Source: Aquitalea aquatica (GTDB taxonomy: Bacteria > Pseudomonadota > Gammaproteobacteria > Burkholderiales > Chromobacteriaceae). From it: a stretch of DNA of 64,000 nucleotides. Location: the NCBI RefSeq assembly GCF_013911085.1, contig NZ_JACERN010000039.1, forward strand, positions 248,001 through 312,000, given 5' to 3'. A program made the translations under genes and the position numbers. The notes under the pieces are model-generated. The model was given only the letters and a program-made list of their open reading frames with translations, made no database searches and was not told the DNA's origin. This document shows positions 11,203 to 19,655 of the stretch, piece after piece; within the stretch, counting starts at the first letter, position 1, and each line of letters opens with the position of its first letter.

Positions 11203-12456
11203 ATGCATCGCATACAGCAACTGGCCGCCGACGTGCTGGGCCAGGTGGAGTCCGGCCATACCCTGACCGAGGCGCTGGCCCAAGCCCAGCGCCAGGGCAG
11301 CGAACTGACGCCACAAGAGCGCGCCGCCTTGCAGGACATCTGCTACGGCAGCTTGCGCCAACTGGCGCGCCTGCGCTTCTGGCTGCGGCGTCTGGTCCCC
11401 AAAGCCCTGCCGGAACCACAACTGGAGCGGGTGCTACTGGTGGCGCTTTATCAGCTGGTGTATACCCGAGCCGCCGATTACGCCATCGTCAACGAGGCGG
11501 TCAAGCTATCCGAGCGCCTGGCGCGCGGCAAATTCAAGGCGCTGGTCAACGGCGTATTGCGCAATTTCCTGCGTCAGCGCGAAGAAATGCTGCGGCTGGC
11601 GGACAAGGATCTGGAAGCCGCCACCAACCATCCGCGCTGGTGGATCAAGGCGGTACAGCAGGCTTATCCCCAGGAGTGGTCTTCGGTGCTGGAGTGGAAT
11701 AACAGCCATCCGCCGATGACACTGCGCGTCAATGCCCGCAAGAGTACGGTGGCTGGCTACCTGGCGCAGCTGGAAGCGCTGGGCATGGCCGCCAGCGCGC
11801 TGGATGACATCTGCGGCATCCAGTTGGAGAAGCCAGTCAATGTGCGTGAGCTGCCGGGTTTTGCCGAAGGCGTGGTCTCGGTGCAGGACTGGGGTGCGCA
11901 GCAGGCTGCGGTGCTGCTCGACTTGCAGCCCGGACAGCGGGTGCTGGATGCCTGTGCGGCACCCGGTGGCAAAACCTGCCACATGCTGGAACTGGCCGAC
12001 CTGCAACTGACCGCGCTGGACATCGATGCCCAGCGGCTGGAGCGGGTGGCTGACAATCTGCAACGCTGCGGGCTGAGCGCCAAGCTGCAGGCCGCCGATG
12101 CGGGGCAGAGTGCCTACTGGTGGGATGGTCAACCGTTTGATCGCATCCTGGCGGACGTTCCCTGCTCGGCATCCGGCGTGGTGCGCCGCCATCCGGACAT
12201 CAAGTGGCTGCGTCGCCCCGGCGATTTCGCTGCGCTGGCACGCCAGCAGGCGGTGATGGTTGACACGCTGTGGGGGCTACTCGCCTCCGGGGGCAAAATG
12301 CTTTACGCTACGTGCTCGATTTTTCCGGAAGAAAATCAGCAGCAGCTGGCCGCATTCCTGGCGCGTCATTCCGATGCCGAATGCCTGAATCAGCAACAAC
12401 TGTTGCCCTGTGAGCGTCATGACGGTTTCTATTACGCGCTGCTTGCGAAACATTAG
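11203..12456 (+). CDS. rsmB: 16S rRNA (cytosine-967-C5) methyltransferase
   Basis: SAM-dependent enzyme forming m5C967 in 16S rRNA. The 417-residue protein has the N-terminal NusB-like RNA-binding domain (about residues 1-140) and a C-terminal Rossmann methyltransferase with VLDACAAPGGKTCH (SAM binding), ILADVPCSASG with Cys321, and YATCSIFPEEN with Cys371. These two cysteines correspond to the release and nucleophilic cysteines of E. coli RsmB. The end of the frame overlaps the possible start of the following DUF4390 gene by about 40 bases. Confidence 0.97.
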   Translation: MHRIQQLAADVLGQVESGHTLTEALAQAQRQGSELTPQERAALQDICYGSLRQLARLRFWLRRLVPKALPEPQLERVLLVALYQLVYTRAADYAIVNEAVKLSERLARGKFKALVNGVLRNFLRQREEMLRLADKDLEAATNHPRWWIKAVQQAYPQEWSSVLEWNNSHPPMTLRVNARKSTVAGYLAQLEALGMAASALDDICGIQLEKPVNVRELPGFAEGVVSVQDWGAQQAAVLLDLQPGQRVLDACAAPGGKTCHMLELADLQLTALDIDAQRLERVADNLQRCGLSAKLQAADAGQSAYWWDGQPFDRILADVPCSASGVVRRHPDIKWLRRPGDFAALARQQAVMVDTLWGLLASGGKMLYATCSIFPEENQQQLAAFLARHSDAECLNQQQLLPCERHDGFYYALLAKH

Positions 12457-13015
12457 CCTGGTGTTATGGCTACTGGTCTGTGCCGTTGATACGGCGCAGG
12501 CCGATGGCATTCTGGCGCGCCGCGCCGATGCCGAGCTGACCCAGGATGGCCAACTGTCGCTCAGCACCCGCTTTCAGACCAAACTGTCCAGCGGCCTGAG
12601 CGATGCCCTGGAGCAGGGCGTTGCCCTGACTTTCCGGCTGGAGTTCGAACTTACCCGGCCACGCAGCACCGCTTATTATCTCAACCTGAAAGAATGGTTC
12701 GAGCCACATGCCAGCCTGGCTTTCAAGCTGTCCTACCAGCCGCTGACCAGTCGTTACCGCATCACCATCGGCAGTTTTTCAAATTATTACCGTACCCTGG
12801 CCGAAGCCATGGGCGCGCTGGGCTCCATCCAGGACTGGCGCGTCTTGCAAAGTGGCGCGCTCGATCCACGCAGCCCCGGCAGTGTCGCTGGCCGGGTGCG
12901 GCTGGTGCTGGACATCAGTGAGCTGCCCAAGCCATTCCAGATCAATGCTTTGGGCTCGGGCGACTGGAGTCTGTCTTCCAACTGGACGGCCATCAGCATG
13001 AAAGATGGCAGCTGA
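12419..13015 (+). CDS. DUF4390-type exported protein
   Basis: About 198 residues with an N-terminal hydrophobic segment (CLRNISLVLWLLVCAVDTAQA) resembling a signal peptide, followed by a soluble beta-rich domain containing RFQTKLSSGLSDALEQGVALTFRLEFEL and FSNYYRTLAEAMGALGSIQDW, characteristic of DUF4390 proteins encoded just before ntrY in betaproteobacteria. Function is unknown; location suggests a periplasmic partner of the NtrY sensor, which is inference only. Either ATG at 12410 or 12419 is possible, both inside the rsmB end. The stop TGA overlaps the ntrY ATG (TGATG at 13013-13017). Confidence 0.88.
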   Translation: MTVSITRCLRNISLVLWLLVCAVDTAQADGILARRADAELTQDGQLSLSTRFQTKLSSGLSDALEQGVALTFRLEFELTRPRSTAYYLNLKEWFEPHASLAFKLSYQPLTSRYRITIGSFSNYYRTLAEAMGALGSIQDWRVLQSGALDPRSPGSVAGRVRLVLDISELPKPFQINALGSGDWSLSSNWTAISMKDGS

Positions 13016-15120
13016 TGCGTTACGCGGCGATCGCCCTGGCGACTTTCGGCGCCATTATGCTCTACCTGCTGGCAGTGGCCACCGGCAATGCCTCCAAGCT
13101 GGCCGAGTATTACTGGTGGGTATTCGGCCTCAACAGTCTGCTGCTGCTTGGCCTGCTCGGTGTGGTGGGGCGCCAGCTGCTGCGCCTGCGCCAGCGGGTC
13201 AAGGGCCGGGTTTTCGGGGCCAAGCTGACCCAGCGGCTGGTGATGATGTTTGCCGTGGTGGCCCTGGTGCCGGGCTTGCTGGTGTTTACCATATCAGCCC
13301 AATTCCTGACGCGCAGTATTGAAAGCTGGTTCGATGTGCGGGTGGAGTCGGCACTGGATCGTGGCTTGGAACTGGGCAAGGGCGCACTCAACTATGTGCT
13401 GGAAGATGTCGCCCGCAAAAGCCGCGTGGTGCTGGATGATATCGATGGCCTGCCCGGCAGCATGCTGCCTTCGCGACTGGAACGGCTGCGTGAGCAGCTG
13501 GGCCTGCGCGAACTGGCCATTTTCAACAAATCGGGGCAGTTGCTGAATTTTGCCAGTAATAATGCCCATCAATTGCCGCAACAGCCCGCTCGCGATATCT
13601 TGCGTGGCCTCAAGCTGCGCCAAGGCAGCAAGAGCATTGAAAATGAGGCGGGTGGCCTGGCGCTCAAGGTGCTGCTGCCTTACCGTACGCTGGACGGTGA
13701 CTGGCGCGTACTGCAAGTGGTGCAGACCGCGCCGCAGGCCATCGCCCATGATGCCGAGCAGATCGAAACCGCCAGGGCCGAATACCATCAGTTGCTGCTG
13801 TCGCGCGATGGCCTGAAAACCTTCTACATGCTGACCCTGGCGCTGGCCTGTCTGCTGGCGCTTACCTCGGCACTTGCATTTGCCTTGTTCCTGTCCGAGC
13901 GACTGTCCGCACCGTTGTCTGAACTGGCTGCCGGTACCCGTGCGGTGGCGCAAGGCGATTTTTCCAAGCGTCACCCGGTTTATCGCCGTGACGAACTGGG
14001 CATGCTCACCACCTTGTTCAACCGCATGACCCAGCAACTGGAAGAAGCCCGCCAAACCGCCAACCAGAATCAGCGGGCGCTGGAAAGCGGCAAGCTCTAT
14101 CTGGAAAGCATATTGGCCAATCTGTCTGCCGGTGTCATCGCACTGGACGAAGGCTGGCAATTGCGTGCGGCCAATACCAGTGCCGGCCGTATCCTGGGGG
14201 TGGATTTTGCCGAACTGGTTGCCTACCCGGTCAAGCAATGGTCGACGCAGGTGCCGGCCCTGATTCCGCTGGTCGATACCATGCTGCAGCATGGCGAGAA
14301 CAAACTGGAAGAAGAATGGCAAACCCAGCTGGATTATGTCACCGGCCAGGGGGCACGCAGCTTGCTGGTACGCGGTGCCCGCTTGCCGGAACGCTCCGGA
14401 AGCGGTTATGTTGTGGTGTTCGATGATATAACCGAGCTGGGGCGGGCGCAGCGCGATGCGGCCTGGGGCGAGGTGGCCAAGCGGCTGGCGCATGAAATCC
14501 GCAATCCGCTTACCCCTATCCAGCTGTCGGCCGAGCGTTTGGCGATGAAGTTGACCGCCAAGCTGGAAGCGGCAGATGCCGACATGCTCAAACGCTCTAC
14601 CGACACCATCATCAAGCAGGTGGCGGCGCTGAAGAACATGGTGGATGCGTTTCGCGATTATGCGCGCGCACCACGCATCAAACTCAGTGAACTTGATCTC
14701 AATCAGGTAGTACGGGAGGTTGCCACGCTGTACGAATCCAATCCGGCTGTTAAGATTGAACTGGAAGACAGGCCGCTGATGATCATGGGGGATGCTGCAC
14801 TGCTGCGGCAGGTATTGCACAACCTGATGCAGAACGCACAGGATGCGGTCCTTGACGTTGACATCCCGATGATTCACATTAGCAGCCGACAAGAAGGAAG
14901 AAACGCGACCGTCTGCGTGCAGGACAATGGTTCGGGCTTTCCTGCCGAGCTCCTGCCACGCGCGTTCGAGCCCTATGTGACCAGCAAGCCCAAGGGAACG
15001 GGACTGGGACTGGCGGTGGTGAAGAAAATAGCGGAGGAACACCATGGCCAAGTCATATTGGGGAATGGCGAGCAGCAAGGCGCGCGAATTCTTCTCACCC
15101 TGCCATTGCTGGAGGCCTAA
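13015..15120 (+). CDS. ntrY: NtrY-type membrane sensor histidine kinase
   Basis: A 701-residue sensor kinase. Domains in order: three N-terminal membrane helices within the first 100 residues, a periplasmic region to about 265, a fourth helix (FYMLTLALACLLALTSALAFALF), a HAMP linker, a PAS domain (ILANLSAGVIALDEGWQLRAAN), a HisKA domain with phosphoacceptor His493 in AHEIRNPLTPIQLSAERL, and a HATPase domain with NLMQNAQDAV, DNGSGFP and GTGLGLAVV. This is the NtrY architecture. The known signals in relatives are nitrogen or redox and respiration. It is coupled to both neighbours by overlapping stop and start codons. Confidence 0.95.
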   Translation: MRYAAIALATFGAIMLYLLAVATGNASKLAEYYWWVFGLNSLLLLGLLGVVGRQLLRLRQRVKGRVFGAKLTQRLVMMFAVVALVPGLLVFTISAQFLTRSIESWFDVRVESALDRGLELGKGALNYVLEDVARKSRVVLDDIDGLPGSMLPSRLERLREQLGLRELAIFNKSGQLLNFASNNAHQLPQQPARDILRGLKLRQGSKSIENEAGGLALKVLLPYRTLDGDWRVLQVVQTAPQAIAHDAEQIETARAEYHQLLLSRDGLKTFYMLTLALACLLALTSALAFALFLSERLSAPLSELAAGTRAVAQGDFSKRHPVYRRDELGMLTTLFNRMTQQLEEARQTANQNQRALESGKLYLESILANLSAGVIALDEGWQLRAANTSAGRILGVDFAELVAYPVKQWSTQVPALIPLVDTMLQHGENKLEEEWQTQLDYVTGQGARSLLVRGARLPERSGSGYVVVFDDITELGRAQRDAAWGEVAKRLAHEIRNPLTPIQLSAERLAMKLTAKLEAADADMLKRSTDTIIKQVAALKNMVDAFRDYARAPRIKLSELDLNQVVREVATLYESNPAVKIELEDRPLMIMGDAALLRQVLHNLMQNAQDAVLDVDIPMIHISSRQEGRNATVCVQDNGSGFPAELLPRAFEPYVTSKPKGTGLGLAVVKKIAEEHHGQVILGNGEQQGARILLTLPLLEA

Positions 15121-16388
15121 TGCGTAGCAGCGATATATTGATTGTTGATGACGAGATCGGAATACGTGAACTGCTCTCGGAGATCCTGCAGGATGAGGGA
15201 TACACGGTTGCCCTGGCGGAAAACGCCGAGGTAGCCAGACAGCTGCGCAACCAGACGCGTCCCGCGCTGGTGCTGCTGGATATCTGGATGCCGGACTGCG
15301 ACGGGGTTACCCTGCTCAAGGAATGGGCCAAGTCCGGCCAGCTCAACATGCCGGTAGTCATGATGTCTGGCCATGCCAGCATCGATACCGCAGTGGAGGC
15401 AACCCGCATCGGTGCCTTCGATTTCCTGGAAAAACCGATTGCCCTGCAAAAGCTGCTCACCACGGTGCAGCGTGCGCTGAAGTATGGCGATATGCAGGCC
15501 AATACCTCCTTAAATCTGGACAAGCTGGGACGCAGTGAGCCGATTCAGGAACTCAAGCGCCAGCTGGAACGGGTGGCCAAGGTCAAGTCGCCGGTGCTGC
15601 TGACCGGCGAGCCGGGCTCCGGTTTCGAACTGGTGGCACGCTTTTTCCATCAGGGCAATACGCCTTGGGTGACGCCGGCCAAGCCGGAACAACTGGCGGA
15701 TGCGCCGCTGGAATTGCTGCAGAAAGCCAATAACGGGGTGTTGTTCCTGCCGGAAATCGGCCAGTACAACCGTCGTGTGCAACAGGGTTTGCTGTTCCTG
15801 CTGTCCAAGCTGGACCGCTTCAATGTACGCCTGCTGTGCTCCTGCAGCCGGCCGCTGCAGGAACTGCTGGTTGATCCGGAATGCGATAATCGCCTGCTTA
15901 CGGCATTGTCGAGCGTTATTGTGCCGATTCCACCGCTGCGCGAGCATGCGGAGGACATCATTTTCATTGCCGAGCAGATTCTGATCGAGCTGGTTGAGTC
16001 GCGCCAGGTTCCCAACAAGAAGCTGACCACGGCGGCATTGAATGCGCTGCGCCAGTATGACTGGCCGGGTAATCTGGAACAGTTGCGCAGTATCATCAAG
16101 AGCTTGGCGCTGACCTCGGAGTCCGACGATGTCGACGCTCCCGAGGTCAACAAGGTGCTGGCGCAGTTCCGCCATGAAAAGCCGGTGGAGGAGTCGGGCT
16201 TCGACTTCAATATGCCGCTGCGCGAATTGCGTGAGCAGCTGGAGCGGCGTTACTTCGAGTACCACATCTCGCTGGAAAACGGCAATATGAGCCGCGTGGC
16301 GCAGAAGGTGGGTCTGGAGCGCACGCACTTGTACCGCAAGCTCAAGCAACTGGGTATCAAGTTTGCCCGCAAGGTAGTGGAAGAGTAA
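15120..16388 (+). CDS. ntrX: NtrX-type response regulator with degenerate AAA+ domain
   Basis: Partner regulator of NtrY, 422 residues. Receiver domain with phosphoacceptor Asp54 in LVLLDIWMPDCDG. Next comes a sigma-54-interaction-like AAA+ domain in which the Walker A reads GEPGSGFE with no lysine, the Walker B region reads NNGVLFLPEIG, and the GAFTGA loop that contacts sigma-54 is missing. The C-terminus is an intact Fis-type helix-turn-helix (NMSRVAQKVGLERTHLYRKLKQLGI). It therefore probably binds DNA and regulates sigma-70 promoters directly, rather than acting as a sigma-54 activator. It ends the operon at a strong terminator. Confidence 0.95.
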   Translation: MRSSDILIVDDEIGIRELLSEILQDEGYTVALAENAEVARQLRNQTRPALVLLDIWMPDCDGVTLLKEWAKSGQLNMPVVMMSGHASIDTAVEATRIGAFDFLEKPIALQKLLTTVQRALKYGDMQANTSLNLDKLGRSEPIQELKRQLERVAKVKSPVLLTGEPGSGFELVARFFHQGNTPWVTPAKPEQLADAPLELLQKANNGVLFLPEIGQYNRRVQQGLLFLLSKLDRFNVRLLCSCSRPLQELLVDPECDNRLLTALSSVIVPIPPLREHAEDIIFIAEQILIELVESRQVPNKKLTTAALNALRQYDWPGNLEQLRSIIKSLALTSESDDVDAPEVNKVLAQFRHEKPVEESGFDFNMPLRELREQLERRYFEYHISLENGNMSRVAQKVGLERTHLYRKLKQLGIKFARKVVEE

Positions 16389-16419
16389 GCCCTGCCTGTT
16401 GCCTGTCTGTAGTCAGAAT

Positions 16420-16452
16420 AAAACGCCGGCCTTGTGCTGGCGTTTTGTTTTT
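16420..16452 (+). terminator. Terminator of the def-ntrX operon
   Basis: Stem AAAACGCC (16420-16427) and GGCGTTTT (16439-16446), with further pairing inside, followed by GTTTTT. Confidence 0.9.
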
Positions 16453-16512
16453 GCCGGCTAGCTAGTCTGTACTATGGCGCAGTCCCACTGATTTCCTCTA
16501 AGCTTGCTCTCC

Positions 16513-17268
16513 ATGACAGATCTGAATGATGCAGCCCTGCTGCGCTATAGCCGGCATATCCTGCTGCCGGAAATCGATATCGAAGGCCAGCAGCGGCTGG
16601 CTGCGTCCCGGGTGCTGGTGATCGGAGCTGGTGGACTGGGCTCGCCGGTAGCGCTGTATCTGGCCAGTGCCGGTGTCGGTCATATCACGCTGGCCGATGA
16701 TGATGTGGTGGAACTGAGCAATCTGCAGCGCCAGGTGGTGCACGATATGGCATCACTGGGGCAGAACAAGGCCGAATCGGCGCGGGTGCGCATGCTGGCG
16801 CTCAATCCGGACATCGCCGTGCGGGCACTGGGCGAGCGCTTAAGCGCAGACCGTCTGCTGGCAGAAGCGCGACAGCACGATCTGTTGCTGGACTGTTCTG
16901 ACAATTTCGCTACCCGCCATGCGGTGAACCGCGCCAGTGTTGCGGCTGGTGTACCGCTGGTGTCGGGCGCTGCAGTGCGCTTCGCTGGCCAGCTGGCCGT
17001 GTTCGACCCGCGCGTGGCGGGCTCACCCTGCTATCACTGCCTGTTTGCCGAGGAGGGCGAAGCGTCGGATGGTCCTTGTGCCACCTTTGGCGTGCTGTCG
17101 CCACTGGTGGGGGTGATCGGCAGCCTGCAGGCGGTAGAGGCGGTCAAGTTGCTGGCCGGGCGCGCCGCCCAGCTGGGGCGGCTGACATTGTATGATGCTT
17201 TGAGTGGCGAGTTTCGCCAGATGAAATTCAGCCGTGACCCGGCCTGCCCGGTGTGTGCCGGCGGCTAA
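16513..17268 (+). CDS. moeB: MoeB/ThiF/HesA-family adenylyltransferase
   Basis: E1-like enzyme that adenylates the C-terminal Gly-Gly of a sulfur-carrier protein such as MoaD or ThiS. The 251-residue product has the nucleotide-binding GAGGLGSPVALYLASAGVG, the NLQRQ stretch, a conserved cysteine in DGPCATFGVLSPLVG, and two CxxC pairs (CYHC and CPVC) forming a zinc site. Sequence alone does not separate MoeB from ThiF; no moaD or thiS is next to it, so the symbol is provisional. ATG at 16513 is preferred to a TTG three codons upstream. It stands alone between two terminators. Confidence 0.88.
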   Translation: MTDLNDAALLRYSRHILLPEIDIEGQQRLAASRVLVIGAGGLGSPVALYLASAGVGHITLADDDVVELSNLQRQVVHDMASLGQNKAESARVRMLALNPDIAVRALGERLSADRLLAEARQHDLLLDCSDNFATRHAVNRASVAAGVPLVSGAAVRFAGQLAVFDPRVAGSPCYHCLFAEEGEASDGPCATFGVLSPLVGVIGSLQAVEAVKLLAGRAAQLGRLTLYDALSGEFRQMKFSRDPACPVCAGG

Positions 17269-17290
17269 TGCTCAGTTGGAACAGACATGA

Positions 17291-17315
17291 AAAAGCCCCG
17301 CTTTGGCGGGGTTTT
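17291..17315. terminator. Bidirectional terminator between moeB and the TlpA-like gene
   Basis: Stem CCCCGC (17296-17301) and GCGGGG (17306-17311), flanked by AAAAG on the left and TTTTG on the right, so it can serve both converging genes. Confidence 0.85.
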
Positions 17316-17328
17316 GTGCTGATAGGCT

Positions 17329-17820
17329 TCAGGCACCCAGTTGCTGGTTCAGTATCTGGTGTACTTCCTTGAAATCCATCACGCCGACATAGCGTTTCAG
17401 GATATTGCCCTGCTTGTCGATCAGGAAGGTGGTGGGGGCCAGCTGGATATCACCGAAGGCCTTGGCAATGCTGCCTTGGCCATCCAGGGCGACAAAGAAG
17501 GGCAGCTGGTTTTGCTGCACGAAAGCCTGTACGTAATTCGGCGGATCATAGCTCATGGCCACCGCCATGATCTGCAGGCCGCGTGCGCCGTATTGCTGGT
17601 GCAGTTTCTTGATTTCCGGCATTTCTTCCACGCAGCCGGAACAGCTGGTGGCCCAGAAATTGACCAGTACCACCTTGCCCTTGAGTGAGGCGGTGTCCGC
17701 TTGCTGGCCGCTCAGCGAGGTATAACTCACCTGCGGCGCTGCATTACGATCGAACAGCAGGGTATAGGCCACCAGGCCGATGACAGCGACAGCCAGTAGT
17801 GCGATCAGAACCTTCTTCAT
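17329..17820 (-). CDS. TlpA/ResA-like membrane-anchored thioredoxin
   Basis: A 163-residue protein with a single N-terminal membrane anchor (VLIALLAVAVIGLVAYTLLF) and a periplasmic thioredoxin fold. The redox motif lies in VNFWATSCSGCVEEMPEI, that is CSGC preceded by serine instead of the usual tryptophan; the cis-proline loop APTTFLID is intact. Such proteins reduce disulfides in the periplasm, for example in cytochrome c maturation or for other partners, but no such genes are adjacent so the substrate is unknown. The WATSC form is common in betaproteobacterial members as far as I recall. Confidence 0.9.
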   Translation of the reverse strand: MKKVLIALLAVAVIGLVAYTLLFDRNAAPQVSYTSLSGQQADTASLKGKVVLVNFWATSCSGCVEEMPEIKKLHQQYGARGLQIMAVAMSYDPPNYVQAFVQQNQLPFFVALDGQGSIAKAFGDIQLAPTTFLIDKQGNILKRYVGVMDFKEVHQILNQQLGA

Positions 17821-17842
17821 CTTGCTACATCCGGAAAAGGGA

Positions 17843-17870
17843 TAAACAGCAGCCCCGTCTGGCGGGGCTG
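17843..17870 (-). terminator. Terminator of the thioesterase gene
   Basis: Stem CAGCCCCG (17850-17857) and CGGGGCTG (17863-17870). On the minus strand it is followed by CTGTTTATC, a short U-tract. Confidence 0.7.
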
Positions 17871-17876
17871 TCGGGC

Positions 17877-18284
17877 TTATTGGTCCAGCATGGACTGCAG
17901 GAGTTCCTTCAATTGTCCGTCCAGCGTCACGGCCTTGTTCTGCTTGGCGTCAAACACCACAAAAGTCACATCGGCTTCGGCAACGACCTTGTCGCTGCCC
18001 GCCAGGGTGACGCGTTGGTGCATGACGGCGCTGCGGCTGCCTATGCTCTTGACCGAAGTGGCGAGGGCCAGCTCGTCGCCCATGGTGGCAGGGTAGCGAT
18101 AATCGATGTTGATGTTCACGACGACCAGCGCCAGCCCGGATTGCAAAAACCAGGGCAGGTCGCCACGGTCTTCGAAAAAGCTCCAGCGGGCTTCTTCCAG
18201 AAATTCCAGATAGCGGGCGTTGTTGACGTGGCCGTACAGGTCCAGATGATAACCCCGGACCTTGATGCGTGTTTCATGCGACAT
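17877..18284 (-). CDS. YbgC/FadM-like acyl-CoA thioesterase
   Basis: Hot-dog-fold thioesterase of 135 residues. The 4HBT signature DLYGHVNNARYLEFLEEARW carries the catalytic aspartate and the Gly-His-Val-Asn loop, followed by the IDYRYPATMGDEL strand. Such enzymes hydrolyse acyl-CoA or acyl-ACP thioesters in the cytoplasm. The ATG at 18284 has AGGGGA a few bases upstream; a longer frame from 18317 would overlap the neighbour. The upstream gene for the acidic unknown protein ends 30 bases before, so the two probably share a transcript. The substrate is not predictable. Confidence 0.9.
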   Translation of the reverse strand: MSHETRIKVRGYHLDLYGHVNNARYLEFLEEARWSFFEDRGDLPWFLQSGLALVVVNINIDYRYPATMGDELALATSVKSIGSRSAVMHQRVTLAGSDKVVAEADVTFVVFDAKQNKAVTLDGQLKELLQSMLDQ

Positions 18285-18313
18285 GTGTTTCCCCTTGTAG
18301 TGAAAGCTGATCC

Positions 18314-18688
18314 TCAATCCTCGGCGTTGAGGTCCAGCGGGACGAATGGTTCGCGCTCTAGTGGCGTCTCGACCATATCGGTGAGTACGGAGTGGATCTC
18401 TACTTCAAACCACTCCAGAAACAGGGCGGGAGAAAGTTGCTCCGGCCACAGTTGTTCATCATCGCACCAGTCGGCCAGCTCTGCCTGAAACAGCAGGCGA
18501 TAGTGCTGTAGTACGAAGTCGGCGGCCGAGGCGTAATCGTCGGCTGCCGGAATCAAGAGGGCATTGCAGTCGCGGGTCAGGATGTCCAGATCAAGCTGCC
18601 CGTCGAGATCGCCAGGCAGCTGTTGCAGCCAGTCGAGAAAAGGGGCTTTGGGGCGGATCAGCGCAATGCTGCGGTTGACTTCAAACAT
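18314..18688 (-). CDS. Conserved acidic protein, function unknown
   Basis: A 124-residue, strongly acidic soluble protein (calculated by eye: many Asp and Glu, few Lys). Features are the N-terminal MFEVNRSIALIRPKAPFLDWLQQLP, then LLIPAADDYASAADFVLQHYRLLFQAELADW, then LFLEWFEVEIHSVLTDM. I believe similar short proteins occur widely in beta- and gammaproteobacteria as uncharacterised genes. It has no signal peptide or catalytic motif. It is placed between a TonB-like protein and a thioesterase on the same strand, which gives no clear functional hint. Confidence 0.85.
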   Translation of the reverse strand: MFEVNRSIALIRPKAPFLDWLQQLPGDLDGQLDLDILTRDCNALLIPAADDYASAADFVLQHYRLLFQAELADWCDDEQLWPEQLSPALFLEWFEVEIHSVLTDMVETPLEREPFVPLDLNAED

Positions 18689-18712
18689 GATGCTTCCTTG
18701 TCGTGGGTTCGA

Positions 18713-19558
18713 CTAATTGTTATCCCGGCTAAAGGTAAAGGCCTTGACGATGGTCAGGGCGCCCTTGCCGGCCAGTGAGGGCGGAAAGCGGCCGAATGGG
18801 GCGTGCCGGGTGACCAGATTGATGGCGGCATCGTCCACCACGCTATTGCCGGATTTTCGCACCACCTTGATGTCCTGCAAGCTGCCATCCGGCAGAATGC
18901 TGACCGCGAGGGTAACCGAGCCGTAGATATGTTGCTGGCGCAAGGCTTCCGGATAGTTTTGCTGGCCGATGCGTTCCATGCGCAGCCGCCAGTCTTCCTT
19001 GTAACGGGCCCAGGCATAGCGGTTGGCGCTGTCGCCGGCGCCATCGGCAGCTCCGCTTTCCAGTGTGCTGTCTTTTACGTCGCTATCCCCGCGTTGCACG
19101 CTGCCGAGGTTGGCAATCTGTCCCAGCAAGTTGGCGGCGCTGACCGGTGCGCTCGCGGTGTGCTGGGCAGGCGTGATGTTGGCCAGTACCGGTTTTTTGC
19201 GGTGGTTCTCGTGCAGCAGATTGGTGTCGTTGCTGGCTGGCAGCGCGGCGACGGACTGCTCGGTCTGTTCGGGTTTGGCCGTGGGCCGGCTGTGGCTGGC
19301 CAACTGATCGGGGACGCTGGTATTGCCGCTGCCCTGGTTGCTGTCTTCACTCTGGCGGATGGTGGGTAGTACTTGCCGTGTCGGTGCCTGTACCAGCTGG
19401 ATGTTGATGCGGTTGTTGTCAGGCAGGGTGATGCCGGGTGTCCAGGAGATGGCACTGCTGGCCAGCAGCAAGGCATGGGCCAATAAGGACACTGCGATCA
19501 TGATGATCAGCGGTCCGTTAGCGTTGGTGCTGGTGGGTTTGCGCAGATTGGCGGTCAT
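18713..19558 (-). CDS. TonB-like energy-transducing protein
   Basis: A 281-residue protein with one N-terminal membrane helix (IIMIAVSLLAHALLLASSAI), a long low-complexity Ser/Pro/Asn/Gln periplasmic linker, and a C-terminal TonB-type domain: WARYKEDWRLRMERIGQQNYPEALRQQHIYGSVTLAVSILPDGSLQDIKVV. TonB transmits the proton-motive force to outer-membrane transporters. The classical Pro-Lys repeats are absent and no exbB/exbD lies nearby, so it may be an accessory TonB paralogue of unknown client. The ATG at 19558 has GGAGG about 13 bases upstream on the minus strand. The frame is open for 47 more codons without support. Confidence 0.88.
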   Translation of the reverse strand: MTANLRKPTSTNANGPLIIMIAVSLLAHALLLASSAISWTPGITLPDNNRINIQLVQAPTRQVLPTIRQSEDSNQGSGNTSVPDQLASHSRPTAKPEQTEQSVAALPASNDTNLLHENHRKKPVLANITPAQHTASAPVSAANLLGQIANLGSVQRGDSDVKDSTLESGAADGAGDSANRYAWARYKEDWRLRMERIGQQNYPEALRQQHIYGSVTLAVSILPDGSLQDIKVVRKSGNSVVDDAAINLVTRHAPFGRFPPSLAGKGALTIVKAFTFSRDNN

Positions 19559-19614
19559 GGGCAACTGGCGGCCTCCGTAAGACTGCTGCAGTTTACCATG
19601 GCTGGAGATTTGCC

Positions 19615-19642
19615 AAGAAAAACGCCGCGCTGGGCGCGGCGT
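19615..19642 (-). terminator. Terminator of the Dps-like gene
   Basis: Perfect nine-base stem ACGCCGCGC (19622-19630) and GCGCGGCGT (19634-19642), followed on the minus strand by TTTTTCTTGG. Confidence 0.88.
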
Positions 19643-19655
19643 GGGGTGTGTCAGC

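Noticed and set aside
13294-15078. A 594-codon open frame on the minus strand
   Set aside because: Antisense to ntrY, whose kinase motifs are intact; the product is a Gln/His/Arg-rich artefact.
18713-19558. A complete TonB-ExbB-ExbD uptake system
   Set aside because: Only the TonB-like gene is present; no exbB, exbD or receptor gene is nearby, so no system can be claimed.
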